A stretch of 64,000 nucleotides of DNA from an uncultured Eubacterium sp. (GTDB lineage: Bacteria; Bacillota; Clostridia; Lachnospirales; Lachnospiraceae). Shown here in pieces: positions 52,438-61,093 of the stretch (position 1 is its first letter; every line of letters starts with the position of its first letter). The stretch lies in assembly GCA_910578975.1 (NCBI GenBank), contig CAJTRZ010000009.1, positions 33,561-97,560 on the forward strand. The letters run 5' to 3'. Both the position numbers and the translations under genes were made by a program. The notes beneath the pieces were generated by a model. That model ran no database searches, was not told the DNA's origin, and was given only the letters and a program-made list of their open reading frames with translations.

Positions 52438-54199
52438 ACATTCTATCCGGTGCCTCAAAACCAAGTAAATCTATACCTGTTTCTAACACATTCTTTGTCA
52501 AATGAATCAAAGCAATATACCCTTTCTTCTTGTCATCATCCTCTTCTGCAAGAATCTTAGTTCCGTGATAAAACCGGTTAAATGCATTCGATAAATCATA
52601 TATATATGAACAAATCTTATGAGGTGCCAGCTCTTTCGCCGCATTCTCTATAACTTCATTTACCTTGGCAATTTCAAGCATAAGCTGCAACTGTTCCCCA
52701 TTATCAGTATTTGTAACAGTTAAGTTCTCCACTTGTCCGCCTTCTGCTTTATACTTCTCAATAATAGATTTAATACGAACTATTGTATATAAAATATATG
52801 GTCCTGTATTTCCTTCAAAAGAAGCAAATCGTTCAATATCGAATACATAATCTTTTGATGCCTGATTCGATAAATCTCCATACTTCAACGCTGCAAGACC
52901 TACAATTTCAGATGTTCTTCTCGCCTCATCTTCGCTGACAGAACGATTTTCCATAATCTTATTATAGACAGCATCATTAATCTGTGAAATCAAATTTTCC
53001 AGACGCATTACTCCACCTTCACGTGTTTTGAAAGGCTTGCCGTCTGCACCATTCATTGTACCAAACCCAATAAAATTCAGCTCTGTCTCCGGCTTTACAA
53101 TTCCTGCCTTCTTTGCCACACGGAAAAACTGTGTATAATGTAAATCTTGTCTCTTATCCGCCAGATAAACATATTTATTTGGTTGAAAATCCTGTTCTCT
53201 CTGCACTAATGTGGCAATGTCCGATGTTGCATATAATGCCGCACCGTCAGATTTACGTACAATGCAAGGAGGAAGTTCTTTACTGTCTCCTTCCTCAGCA
53301 ATATCTACCACCAATGCCCCCTGACTTTCATATGCCAGTCCTTTATCAATCAAATCCTGTATCAGTCCCGGGATATATGGTTGGGCATCGCTCTCACCTT
53401 TCCATAAATCAAACTCAACATTTAAATTATCATAATTTTTCTTTAAATCTACTTTTGATACGTTCATGATATGCTGCCACAAGGCATAATACGGAACATA
53501 TCCACTCTGCAATTTCAGAGTGGCCTGATGAGCACGTTCTTTAAAGTTTTCATCTTCTTTTGACTTTTTGCTGGCGCATGGATATATCTCTTCTAATTCT
53601 GAAATTGTAAATGGCGCTTCCTCAGGATAATCACCATTGTAACCTTCGTCAAAATATATCAATTCCGGCTTACGCTCCTGAAGTTCTGTAATGATAAGTC
53701 CCATTTGGAGTCCCCAATCTCCTAAATGTACATCACCAATCACTTTATTGCCCATATATTTTACAATACGTTTCACACTTTCTCCAATTACTGCAGAACG
53801 TAAATGTCCAATGTGCAATGGTTTCGCCACATTAGCTCCACCATAATCTACTACTATCGTTTCTATGTTATCATTCGTAACTCCAAACTTCTCTGCATCT
53901 GCAATATTATTCAAATATTCAGCTACAAATCCATTGTTTATATTAATATTAATAAACCCAGGATTTACTGCCTCTACCGACTGAAACATTGGATGTTCTC
54001 CAATAGCAGCCACAACATCATTTGCTATCATAATCGGTGCTTTATGGTATAGCTTTGCTCCTGCCATAGCACCATTACACTGATACTGACAAAGATCAGG
54101 CCTGTTAGAAATTCCAACTTTTCCTAATTTCTTATCATAACCACACACATCAAATGCTTTTTCAAATTCCTCTGTAATTAACTCCAGTAACTTCTTCAT
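52436..54199 (-). CDS. argS: Arginine--tRNA ligase
   Basis: Class I synthetase, 587 residues. The N-terminal Add1 domain contains PDLCQYQCNGAMAGAK. The HIGH motif lies in KPLHIGHLRSAVIGE, there is a degenerate KMSKS-region (GTMNGADGKPFKTREGG), and the C-terminal DALR anticodon domain ends ETGIDLLGFEAPDRM. Length and order are normal. GGAG precedes the ATG at good spacing. It lies 75 bp after the UDP-sugar pyrophosphorylase gene; no T-box is present. Confidence 0.97.
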   Translation of the reverse strand: MKKLLELITEEFEKAFDVCGYDKKLGKVGISNRPDLCQYQCNGAMAGAKLYHKAPIMIANDVVAAIGEHPMFQSVEAVNPGFINININNGFVAEYLNNIADAEKFGVTNDNIETIVVDYGGANVAKPLHIGHLRSAVIGESVKRIVKYMGNKVIGDVHLGDWGLQMGLIITELQERKPELIYFDEGYNGDYPEEAPFTISELEEIYPCASKKSKEDENFKERAHQATLKLQSGYVPYYALWQHIMNVSKVDLKKNYDNLNVEFDLWKGESDAQPYIPGLIQDLIDKGLAYESQGALVVDIAEEGDSKELPPCIVRKSDGAALYATSDIATLVQREQDFQPNKYVYLADKRQDLHYTQFFRVAKKAGIVKPETELNFIGFGTMNGADGKPFKTREGGVMRLENLISQINDAVYNKIMENRSVSEDEARRTSEIVGLAALKYGDLSNQASKDYVFDIERFASFEGNTGPYILYTIVRIKSIIEKYKAEGGQVENLTVTNTDNGEQLQLMLEIAKVNEVIENAAKELAPHKICSYIYDLSNAFNRFYHGTKILAEEDDDKKKGYIALIHLTKNVLETGIDLLGFEAPDRM

Positions 54200-54274
54200 T
54201 GCTTTTCTCCAATTTTAATTTCTCTTCGACCTGCTCAAACCTAAATTGAAATATTATCATAACATTTCAGCATT

Positions 54275-55504
54275 TTATAATTCTACACCATTCTGCTTCA
54301 ATAAGGCTTTTGCAGTATCCACTGAATCCACTCCTGTCTTATTCTTAATTGGAGCAAACTCTTTCTCTCGTACCACCTCATATGCCAAACAGTTGTCCAT
54401 CATATGAATCATATCTAAAACAAGTGTTTCAAACTTATAACCATTTTCAGTGTCCGGTTTTACTGCATTTCCATTCTCATCAATATATGGAATCTTCTTT
54501 TTTACAATATGAATAACTAAATTGTTCTCTAAATTCTTTTCTAAATCTTCTATTGTAAACAGATAATTTAATATTACACCATATTTATATGCAAGTTCTC
54601 CATCATTTCTTGTCTCGTAACGCATATCCTCTGTCAATTCATAATACTCAACAATCGAAGGTTTTCCATCTTCTAAACATAGTACTCCTACTTTTTCTTC
54701 TGGATTTGCCTTTGATACAACCTTTGAAGCGGAACGGTATCCACCATCAATCATTGCTCCCACAAAACATGGATCCGCCATACGCTGGCATACATTATCT
54801 ACAGCAAAAATATTAATATATTCTACACCTCTTGCTTTCGCCTTCTCACAAAGTCCTGCTTTAACAAATGAGATAAACCATCCTCCATTTCCATTCGGTG
54901 ATGTTGACACTCTGTCCTTATCCTCAAGATATATCTTTCCATCAAATGTTGCTGCCGGAGCCATCTCCTGTACAAAAAAATCAACATAGTCCGGATCATA
55001 TCCAAAATAATCTTTTTCTTTAAAAAAGTTTACTGTATCATCATTATTTTTCTCACTGGTCATGATATACAAAGGAACCCATGCTCCTGTCTGATTAACT
55101 ACATCAAGTAAATTTCTAATCAGCATCTCAAAAATGTAAACATCTTTTGTCTCCCCGATGTTGTACATCCCTTTCGGCTTATCTGAGCCGAGTCTTGTTC
55201 CCATACCTCCTGCCAAAAGAAGCGCTGCCACTTTGCCCTTCTTTATGGCTTCGACACCGATGGCTGTATATTTTTCTTTATTTTCTTGAATATCCTTAAT
55301 AGAAACAGCATCATCCAATGGTGTGATAACCCCTTTTTCGCTTACTGATTCTCCATCCTTTACTAAATCTAACAATCCAAAATCAATCTCACTGATTTGT
55401 TTTAATAGTGATTCTTTCTGAGTGTCATTTAACTCATCATAATATTTTAACAGCTGTGTCTGCCCATATTTTTCTAATAAACTTTTAGCCTGTTCGTAAC
55501 TCAT
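54275..55504 (-). CDS. UDP-N-acetylhexosamine/UDP-sugar pyrophosphorylase (UDPGP family)
   Basis: 409 residues from the ATG at 55502-55504 (GGAGG at 7 bases). Family signature LAGGMGTRLGSDKPKGM at about 95-112, then EMAPAATFDGKIYLE and SPNGNGGWF, and a late NTENGYKFETLVLDMI-like segment. This is the eukaryote-like UAP1/AGX group that makes UDP-GlcNAc or UDP-GalNAc from UTP, found in some Firmicutes in addition to GlmU. Plain UDP-glucose pyrophosphorylase is the alternative. It fits with glmS and the GlmU-like protein in amino-sugar supply. It lies 52 bp after the kinase gene. Confidence 0.85.
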   Translation of the reverse strand: MSYEQAKSLLEKYGQTQLLKYYDELNDTQKESLLKQISEIDFGLLDLVKDGESVSEKGVITPLDDAVSIKDIQENKEKYTAIGVEAIKKGKVAALLLAGGMGTRLGSDKPKGMYNIGETKDVYIFEMLIRNLLDVVNQTGAWVPLYIMTSEKNNDDTVNFFKEKDYFGYDPDYVDFFVQEMAPAATFDGKIYLEDKDRVSTSPNGNGGWFISFVKAGLCEKAKARGVEYINIFAVDNVCQRMADPCFVGAMIDGGYRSASKVVSKANPEEKVGVLCLEDGKPSIVEYYELTEDMRYETRNDGELAYKYGVILNYLFTIEDLEKNLENNLVIHIVKKKIPYIDENGNAVKPDTENGYKFETLVLDMIHMMDNCLAYEVVREKEFAPIKNKTGVDSVDTAKALLKQNGVEL

Positions 55505-55556
55505 TTCGTTTCCTCCATTAAACATTAAATTATATAGTATATAGAATAAAATATTT

Positions 55557-56348
55557 TCAAAAAATATGCAAGGATTTCATCTCACATAGAACCTCAATAC
55601 AATTCTGATATCTTTTATCCGGATTTACTTGCGTACACTTCTTAATAATTCTTTTCAACTTTCCATGTATTTTTTCAGAAGATATTCTACCTGTATATTT
55701 CTTCTTTGTTTTCAAGTAATACATCGTTGTACCAATCCCATAAATATCAGTTCTAATATCAGTATTAAATAGAGATACTCCCCTCGCATCTCCAAATTGC
55801 TCAGGTGCTGCAAATCCTGCACTTCCAAAAGCCTGCTCATCTGCAACATCTATACGATATCTTTTCGCTATACCAAAATCTATTAATTTTACATGCCCAT
55901 CATTCTTTAAAATAATATTAGATGGTTTCAAATCCCTGTAAACAACTGGAGGATCTAAAGAATGTAAATAATAAATCCCACTGCACACCTGCATCATAAT
56001 ATCCTGTAGCATTTTTGTCTTTATAATCCCATTCCGGGCAACATACTCCTTTAGATTTGTCCCCTCTACATACTCCATAATCAGGTAGAAGTTTTCTTCT
56101 TCCTTAATTAAATTATAAATTTTTGGAAGGACCGGATGAGAACAATGCCTTAGCGCATTTAATTCCTTCTCCATTCCTTCCATTAGATTCTTTTGATTTG
56201 CCGGATCCGACGTTATGTATTTCTTTAATGCATAAAACATGCCTGAATAAACATCTCTGACCTTATAAACATCAGAACAGCCTCCAGAGGCAATATGTTC
56301 TAATACATAGTATCTTCCTCCAACAACATTATTTATGATATTTTTCAT
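55557..56348 (-). CDS. Hanks-type serine/threonine protein kinase
   Basis: 263 residues, essentially only a kinase domain. Gly-loop ASGGCSDVYKV, VAIK-type lysine in FYALKKY, catalytic VVYRDLKPSN, DFG in KLIDFGIAKR, and the APE-like GSAGFAAPEQF. There is no membrane helix and no PASTA repeats, so it is a soluble kinase unlike PrkC. I use the ATG at 56346-56348 with AAGGTG upstream; GTG two codons earlier is the alternative. The leader contains overlapping hairpins that can hide this ribosome site. Co-direction with carB upstream and the pyrophosphorylase downstream may reflect one transcript. Confidence 0.9.
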   Translation of the reverse strand: MKNIINNVVGGRYYVLEHIASGGCSDVYKVRDVYSGMFYALKKYITSDPANQKNLMEGMEKELNALRHCSHPVLPKIYNLIKEEENFYLIMEYVEGTNLKEYVARNGIIKTKMLQDIMMQVCSGIYYLHSLDPPVVYRDLKPSNIILKNDGHVKLIDFGIAKRYRIDVADEQAFGSAGFAAPEQFGDARGVSLFNTDIRTDIYGIGTTMYYLKTKKKYTGRISSEKIHGKLKRIIKKCTQVNPDKRYQNCIEVLCEMKSLHIF

Positions 56349-56350
56349 CC

Positions 56351-56411
56351 ACACACCTTTCCGGATGTGTTTCTCTCCTAAACTATGAGAAACACGCTTT
56401 GCGAGTTTCTC
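56351..56411 (-). promoter_or_regulatory. leader with three mutually exclusive hairpins before the kinase gene
   Basis: In transcription order: stem (i) GAGAAAC-CGC/GCG-GTTTCTC type (56387-56411); stem (ii) GTGTTTCTC/GAGAAACAC (56367-56395), which shares a strand with (i); stem (iii) ACACA/TGTGT (56351-56370), which shares bases with (ii) and loops out the GGAAAGG ribosome site. Only some can form together. A 14-bp palindrome GCATACTAGTATGC lies at 56438-56451. Confidence 0.55.
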
Positions 56412-56503
56412 AAGTTATCGCGATGCTCGTCAAACCTGCATACTAGTATGCGATTTTCCTCACTATTCGCGTAAATCAGCTCAAAAGCATAGCTTTTTTC
56501 GCT

Positions 56504-56563
56504 AACTCACCAGGTAAAATCAAATGTCTGCTTCGCAGACGCTTGATTTTCTGCTGGTGAGTT
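56504..56563 (-). terminator. long hairpin over the carB stop codon
   Basis: AACTCACCAG pairs with CTGGTGAGTT, then AAAATCAA/TTGATTTT, then TGTCTGC-TTC-GCAGACG. It overlaps the carB TAA at 56562-56564. The exit has AGCGAAAAAAGC rather than a U-tract, so it may protect the 3' end or attenuate read-through to the kinase gene. Confidence 0.55.
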
Positions 56564-59500
56564 ATATTGTTGCAACATCAACCAAAGTAAGATTTTCTTT
56601 TGCATCACTCTCCAAACTTGTAAGTAATGCATCCACTGTATCCAGACTTGTGAAACAATTAACTCCTGTCTCGATAGATGTTCTTCTGATAAGAAAACCG
56701 TCACGGTGTTTGTCACGACCCTGAGTCGGCGTGTCAATCACAATATCTATCTTATGTTCCAGTAACAAGTCCATTACCGTTGGTGCTTCCTGATGTATCT
56801 TATTTACCTTAATGGCATCTACACCATTCTCCCTCAAAATGTCTGCTGTACTTCTTGTTGCGTAAATCTCATATCCCAGTTTTTCAAAACGCTTTGCCAA
56901 CGGTATTGCTTCCTGCTTGTCAGCATCTTTGACTGACATAATCAGTTTCTTATGCTTTGGTAGTACCACCCCTGAACCGAGGAATGCTTTGTACAATGCT
57001 TCGTTAAATGTTTTTGCTATACCAAGACACTCTCCTGTTGATTTCATTTCAGGTCCTAAACTCGTTTCTGCACCACGAATCTTTTCAAACGAGAATACAG
57101 GCATCTTGATTGCATAGTAATCAGCATTTGGCTGTAAGCCTGGCTCATATCCCTGCTCTTTAATGGTCTTTCCAATGATACATTTCGTAGCAAGTTTTAC
57201 GATTGGAATACCTGTAACCTTACTAATATATGGAACTGTTCTTGAAGAACGTGGATTTACCTCTATTACATATACCTGACCGTCACATACGATAAACTGA
57301 ATATTAATCATTCCCTTTACATGCAATGACATTGCCAGTTTCTTTGTATAATCTTCAATCGTATCAATAATCTCCTGTGACAGTGTATATGCCGGATAAA
57401 CAGAAATACTGTCTCCGGAATGAACTCCCGCTCTCTCAATATGCTCCATAACTCCCGGAATCAGAATATCTGTACCATCACAAATGGCATCTACTTCTAC
57501 CTCTGTTCCCTGTAAGTATTTATCTACTAAAATTGGATGATCCTGAGCAATCCTGTTAATGATTTCCATAAACTCTTCTACTTCTTCATCACAGGTAGCA
57601 ATCTGCATCCCCTGACCACCAAGAACGTATGAAGGACGTACAAGTACCGGATAACCTAATTTATTCGCCACTTCTTTTGCTTCTTCCGCAGTAAATACTG
57701 TTCCACCTGTTGGTCTAGGAATACCACACTGCTCTAATATATCATCAAATAACTCTCTATCCTCTGCCGCATCTACATCTGCTGCATCTGTTCCAAGAAT
57801 AGGAACTCCCATTTTCATAAGGGCTTCTGTTAATTTAATCGCTGTCTGACCACCAAACTGTACAACCGCACCATCCGGCTTTTCTATATTTACAATGTTT
57901 TCAACATCTTCCGATGTCAACGGTTCAAAATAAAGTTTGTCCGCAATATCAAAATCCGTTGAAACCGTCTCTGGATTATTATTTACAATAATTGTCTCAT
58001 AGCCTTCTTCTTTAAATGCCCATGTACAATGAACAGAACAGAAGTCAAACTCGATACCCTGTCCGATACGGATAGGACCAGAACCAAGTACTAACACTTT
58101 CTTTGGTGGATTTGTCTCTGCCGCTTCATTTTCTCCGCCATATACAGAATAATAGTAAGGCGTTGCAGCTTCAAATTCTGCTGCACACGTATCAACCATC
58201 TTATAAGCAGCAACGATTCCATTGTCATATCTCATCTGCTTAATATCATCCACAGATTTTCCTGTCAGTCTGCTAATCACTGTATCCGGGAATTCAATTC
58301 TTTTTGCTTCTTTTAATAAATCTGCTGTAAGCGGCTGCATTTTTAATGCCTGTTCCATTTCCACGATAATAGCAAGTTTATCAATAAACCACTTATCAAT
58401 CATTGTTATCTCATGAATATGGTCATAACTTACACCACGTCTTAACGCCTCGGCAATGACCCAGATACGTCTGTCATCTACTTTATAAAGCATCTCTTCT
58501 AATTCTTCATCATTCAACTGTGAAAAGTCATAATCAAGAAGACACTCCACATGCTGCTCTAAAGAACGAATCGCTTTCATTAAAGCACCTTCAAAATTGT
58601 TACAGATACTCATAACCTCACCGGTTGCTTTCATCTGTGTCGTAAGTTTTCTGCTGGCTGTAATAAACTTATCAAATGGAAGACGCGGAATCTTTACAAC
58701 ACAGTAATCCAATGTCGGTTCAAAACTTGCATATGTCTTCTGTGTGATTGCATTCTTAATCTCATCCAAAGTATACCCAAGGGCAATTTTAGCTGCAACC
58801 TTTGCTATTGGGTAACCAGTCGCTTTAGATGCAAGTGCTGATGAACGGCTTACTCTAGGATTTACCTCAATAACACAATATTCAAAACTTTCCGGATGGA
58901 GTGCGTACTGTACGTTACAACCACCGGTAATATTTAATTCATTAATAATATTGAGTGCTGATGTACGGAGCATCTGATGCTCCTTGTCCCCCAATGTCTG
59001 GGATGGAGCTACTACAATACTGTCTCCTGTATGAACGCCAACAGGGTCAATATTTTCCATATTACATACAGTGATACAGTTTCCGGCAGAGTCACGCATC
59101 ACCTCGTACTCTACTTCTTTCCAGCCTGCAATACATCTCTCAACCAAAACCTGTCCTACACGGCTGAGTCTCAGACCATTCTCAAGAATCTCTACTAATT
59201 CAATCTGATTATGGGCGATACCACCGCCGCTGCCACCAAGCGTATATGCCGGTCGAAGAACAACAGGATAACCAATCTTATTGGTAAATGCAATTCCATC
59301 TTCAACATTTTCAACAACCAAAGATGGAGCACATGGCTCATTTATTTTCTCCATCGTCTCTTTAAATTCAAGACGGTCCTCTGCTTTCTTAATTGTCTCT
59401 GATGTCGTGCCAATTAATCTGCAACCATGTTCTTCTAAAAATCCTGTCTCGGCAATCTCCATAGCAAGATTCAGACCTGCCTGTCCGCCAAGGGTTGGAA

Positions 59501-59759
59501 GAATGCTGTCCGGTTTCTCCTTTTGAATAATCTTTTTTAATACCGGCACTGTCAAAGGTTCAATATAAACCTCGTCAGCAATATCCTTATCTGTCATAAT
59601 GGTCGCCGGATTTGAATTTAAAAGTACTACTTCAATACCTTCTTCTTTCAAGGAACGACACGCCTGCGTACCTGCATAATCAAACTCTGCTGCCTGTCCA
59701 ATGACAATCGGACCGGAACCAATTACTAAAACCTTCTTTATGCTTAAATCTCTAGGCAT
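56562..59759 (-). CDS. carB: Carbamoyl-phosphate synthase large subunit
   Basis: Makes carbamoyl phosphate from bicarbonate, ATP and ammonia for arginine and pyrimidine synthesis. 1065 residues with two duplicated ATP-grasp halves: first half KKVLVIGSGPIVIGQAAEFDY and RPAYTLGGSGGG; second half KKVLVLGSGPIRIGQGIEFDF and RPSYVLGGQGM. The C-terminal MGS-like allosteric domain contains IDIVIDTPTQGRDKHRDGF. It overlaps carA by 8 bp (ATGCCTAG), a tight coupling. Full length, no lesion. Confidence 0.97.
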   Translation of the reverse strand: MPRDLSIKKVLVIGSGPIVIGQAAEFDYAGTQACRSLKEEGIEVVLLNSNPATIMTDKDIADEVYIEPLTVPVLKKIIQKEKPDSILPTLGGQAGLNLAMEIAETGFLEEHGCRLIGTTSETIKKAEDRLEFKETMEKINEPCAPSLVVENVEDGIAFTNKIGYPVVLRPAYTLGGSGGGIAHNQIELVEILENGLRLSRVGQVLVERCIAGWKEVEYEVMRDSAGNCITVCNMENIDPVGVHTGDSIVVAPSQTLGDKEHQMLRTSALNIINELNITGGCNVQYALHPESFEYCVIEVNPRVSRSSALASKATGYPIAKVAAKIALGYTLDEIKNAITQKTYASFEPTLDYCVVKIPRLPFDKFITASRKLTTQMKATGEVMSICNNFEGALMKAIRSLEQHVECLLDYDFSQLNDEELEEMLYKVDDRRIWVIAEALRRGVSYDHIHEITMIDKWFIDKLAIIVEMEQALKMQPLTADLLKEAKRIEFPDTVISRLTGKSVDDIKQMRYDNGIVAAYKMVDTCAAEFEAATPYYYSVYGGENEAAETNPPKKVLVLGSGPIRIGQGIEFDFCSVHCTWAFKEEGYETIIVNNNPETVSTDFDIADKLYFEPLTSEDVENIVNIEKPDGAVVQFGGQTAIKLTEALMKMGVPILGTDAADVDAAEDRELFDDILEQCGIPRPTGGTVFTAEEAKEVANKLGYPVLVRPSYVLGGQGMQIATCDEEVEEFMEIINRIAQDHPILVDKYLQGTEVEVDAICDGTDILIPGVMEHIERAGVHSGDSISVYPAYTLSQEIIDTIEDYTKKLAMSLHVKGMINIQFIVCDGQVYVIEVNPRSSRTVPYISKVTGIPIVKLATKCIIGKTIKEQGYEPGLQPNADYYAIKMPVFSFEKIRGAETSLGPEMKSTGECLGIAKTFNEALYKAFLGSGVVLPKHKKLIMSVKDADKQEAIPLAKRFEKLGYEIYATRSTADILRENGVDAIKVNKIHQEAPTVMDLLLEHKIDIVIDTPTQGRDKHRDGFLIRRTSIETGVNCFTSLDTVDALLTSLESDAKENLTLVDVATI

Positions 59760-60831
59760 TCTTCTTCACCTCCATCATCTCAATAAATTCATCAAACAGT
59801 CTGTCAGAGTCCTGTGGACCCGGACAGGCTTCCGGATGGAACTGAACTGTAAATATACTTTTATTCTTATATCTTAAACCTTCTACGGTTTTATCATTAA
59901 CATTTACGAAAGCAACTTTGGCAACATCTGGGTTCACTGTGTCACCATCTACCATATATCCATGGTTCTGTGATGAAATATAAACATGACCGGAATCCAA
60001 GTCCTTTACCGGATGATTTCCACCTCTATGCCCGTATTTCATTTTTTTTGTATCAGCTCCTGTGGCAAGTGCCATAAGCTGATGTCCGAGACAAATTGCA
60101 AAAATAGGAATATCTGTATCGTACAACTTCTTTATCTGCTCAATCTGATAAACACATTCTTTTGGATCTCCCGGTCCATTAGATAACATAATACCGTCGG
60201 GATTCATAGCAATAATCTCTTCTGCTGCTGTATCACAAGGAAGAACTGTCACATGACATCCTCTCTTATTCAAAGAATCTGCAATATTATTCTTTGCTCC
60301 GATATCTAATAAGGCAACATTATATTTCTCTCCTGGTAACACTTTCTTCTCTTTACATGAAACCTCTTTTACCACTCCTGTGACTTTATATTTTTTAATC
60401 TTTGGAAGAACCTCGTCAAGATTATATTTTTCATCGGTCGTAATCATTCCGTTCATAGTACCTTTTTCACGAAGAATTTTTGTCAATGCTCTCGTATCAA
60501 TTCCAGAGATACCCGGAATACCATTTTCTTCCATGAAATGCTGAATCGTATCATCACATCGGAAGTTGCTTGGGATACGACTTAATTCATTAACAATATA
60601 CGCATCCGGCCATGGTTTCAATGATTCCATGTCTTCATAACATATGCCATAATTCCCCTGCAGAGGATATGTCATACATACTGCCTGTCCCGCATAAGAT
60701 GGGTCAGTTAATACTTCTAAATATCCCCACATGGACGTGTTAAATACAATTTCACTAATAACTTCTTTTTGCACTCCAATGGATTTCCCCTGGAACACAG
60801 TACCGTCTTCTAAGATAAGAAATGCGTTCAT
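59752..60831 (-). CDS. carA: Carbamoyl-phosphate synthase small (glutaminase) subunit
   Basis: Class I glutamine amidotransferase that feeds ammonia to CarB. 359 residues from the ATG at 60829-60831, which has AAAGGAAA upstream; an ATG six codons earlier contains that site. The N-terminal CarA domain (FLILEDGTVFQGKSIG) is followed by the amidotransferase domain: GIMLSNGPGDPKE, nucleophile Cys in FAICLGHQLMALA (about 244), and the His/Glu in TVQFHPEACPGP. The leader is about 130 nt and carries two hairpins; no PyrR-binding loop was recognised. Confidence 0.97.
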   Translation of the reverse strand: MNAFLILEDGTVFQGKSIGVQKEVISEIVFNTSMWGYLEVLTDPSYAGQAVCMTYPLQGNYGICYEDMESLKPWPDAYIVNELSRIPSNFRCDDTIQHFMEENGIPGISGIDTRALTKILREKGTMNGMITTDEKYNLDEVLPKIKKYKVTGVVKEVSCKEKKVLPGEKYNVALLDIGAKNNIADSLNKRGCHVTVLPCDTAAEEIIAMNPDGIMLSNGPGDPKECVYQIEQIKKLYDTDIPIFAICLGHQLMALATGADTKKMKYGHRGGNHPVKDLDSGHVYISSQNHGYMVDGDTVNPDVAKVAFVNVNDKTVEGLRYKNKSIFTVQFHPEACPGPQDSDRLFDEFIEMMEVKKNA

Positions 60832-60862
60832 AAATGTGTTTCCTTTCATTTGTGGTATGTTT

Positions 60863-60952
60863 TTGCGAGCAACGAGCCAAGGACAGATTCATTTGTCTTT
60901 GACAACTATCGCAAGAGTCGAAAATTTCATATGTTTACAATAAAATTTTCGA
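60863..60952 (-). promoter_or_regulatory. two leader hairpins upstream of carA
   Basis: Hairpin 1 (60918-60952): TCGAAAATTT pairs with AAATTTTCGA. Hairpin 2 (60863-60914): TTGCGA with TCGCAA, enclosing AAGGACAGA paired with TTTGTCTTT. Both lie in the transcribed leader. Possible attenuation or translational control; ligand unknown. Confidence 0.45.
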
Positions 60953-60972
60953 ATTTTGCCTAAACTTACAAG

Positions 60973-61001
60973 ATTATATCAAAAAAAGATTGTGGTTTCA
61001 A
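60973..61001 (-). promoter_or_regulatory. promoter of carAB
   Basis: Minus strand TTGAAA (60996-61001), 17-bp spacer, TATAAT (60973-60978). Confidence 0.85.
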
Positions 61002-61026
61002 CATGTTTGAAAAAGTCTTTCATAAT

Positions 61027-61067
61027 AAAAGAAGATGAAATCATTTTTATAATTTCATCCTCTTTTT
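61027..61067 (-). terminator. terminator after the SpoIID-like/PG-binding gene
   Basis: AAAAGA(A)GATGAAAT pairs with ATTTCATC(C)TCTTTT. On the minus strand it runs into TTTTATTATG. It separates this gene from the carA promoter. Confidence 0.82.
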
Positions 61068-61093
61068 AATTTATTTTTTTAATTTAGAAATTT

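Noticed and set aside
60832..60972. PyrR-binding attenuator in the carA leader
   Set aside because: Hairpins are present but I do not see the conserved PyrR-binding loop or a terminator with a U-tract before the start codon.
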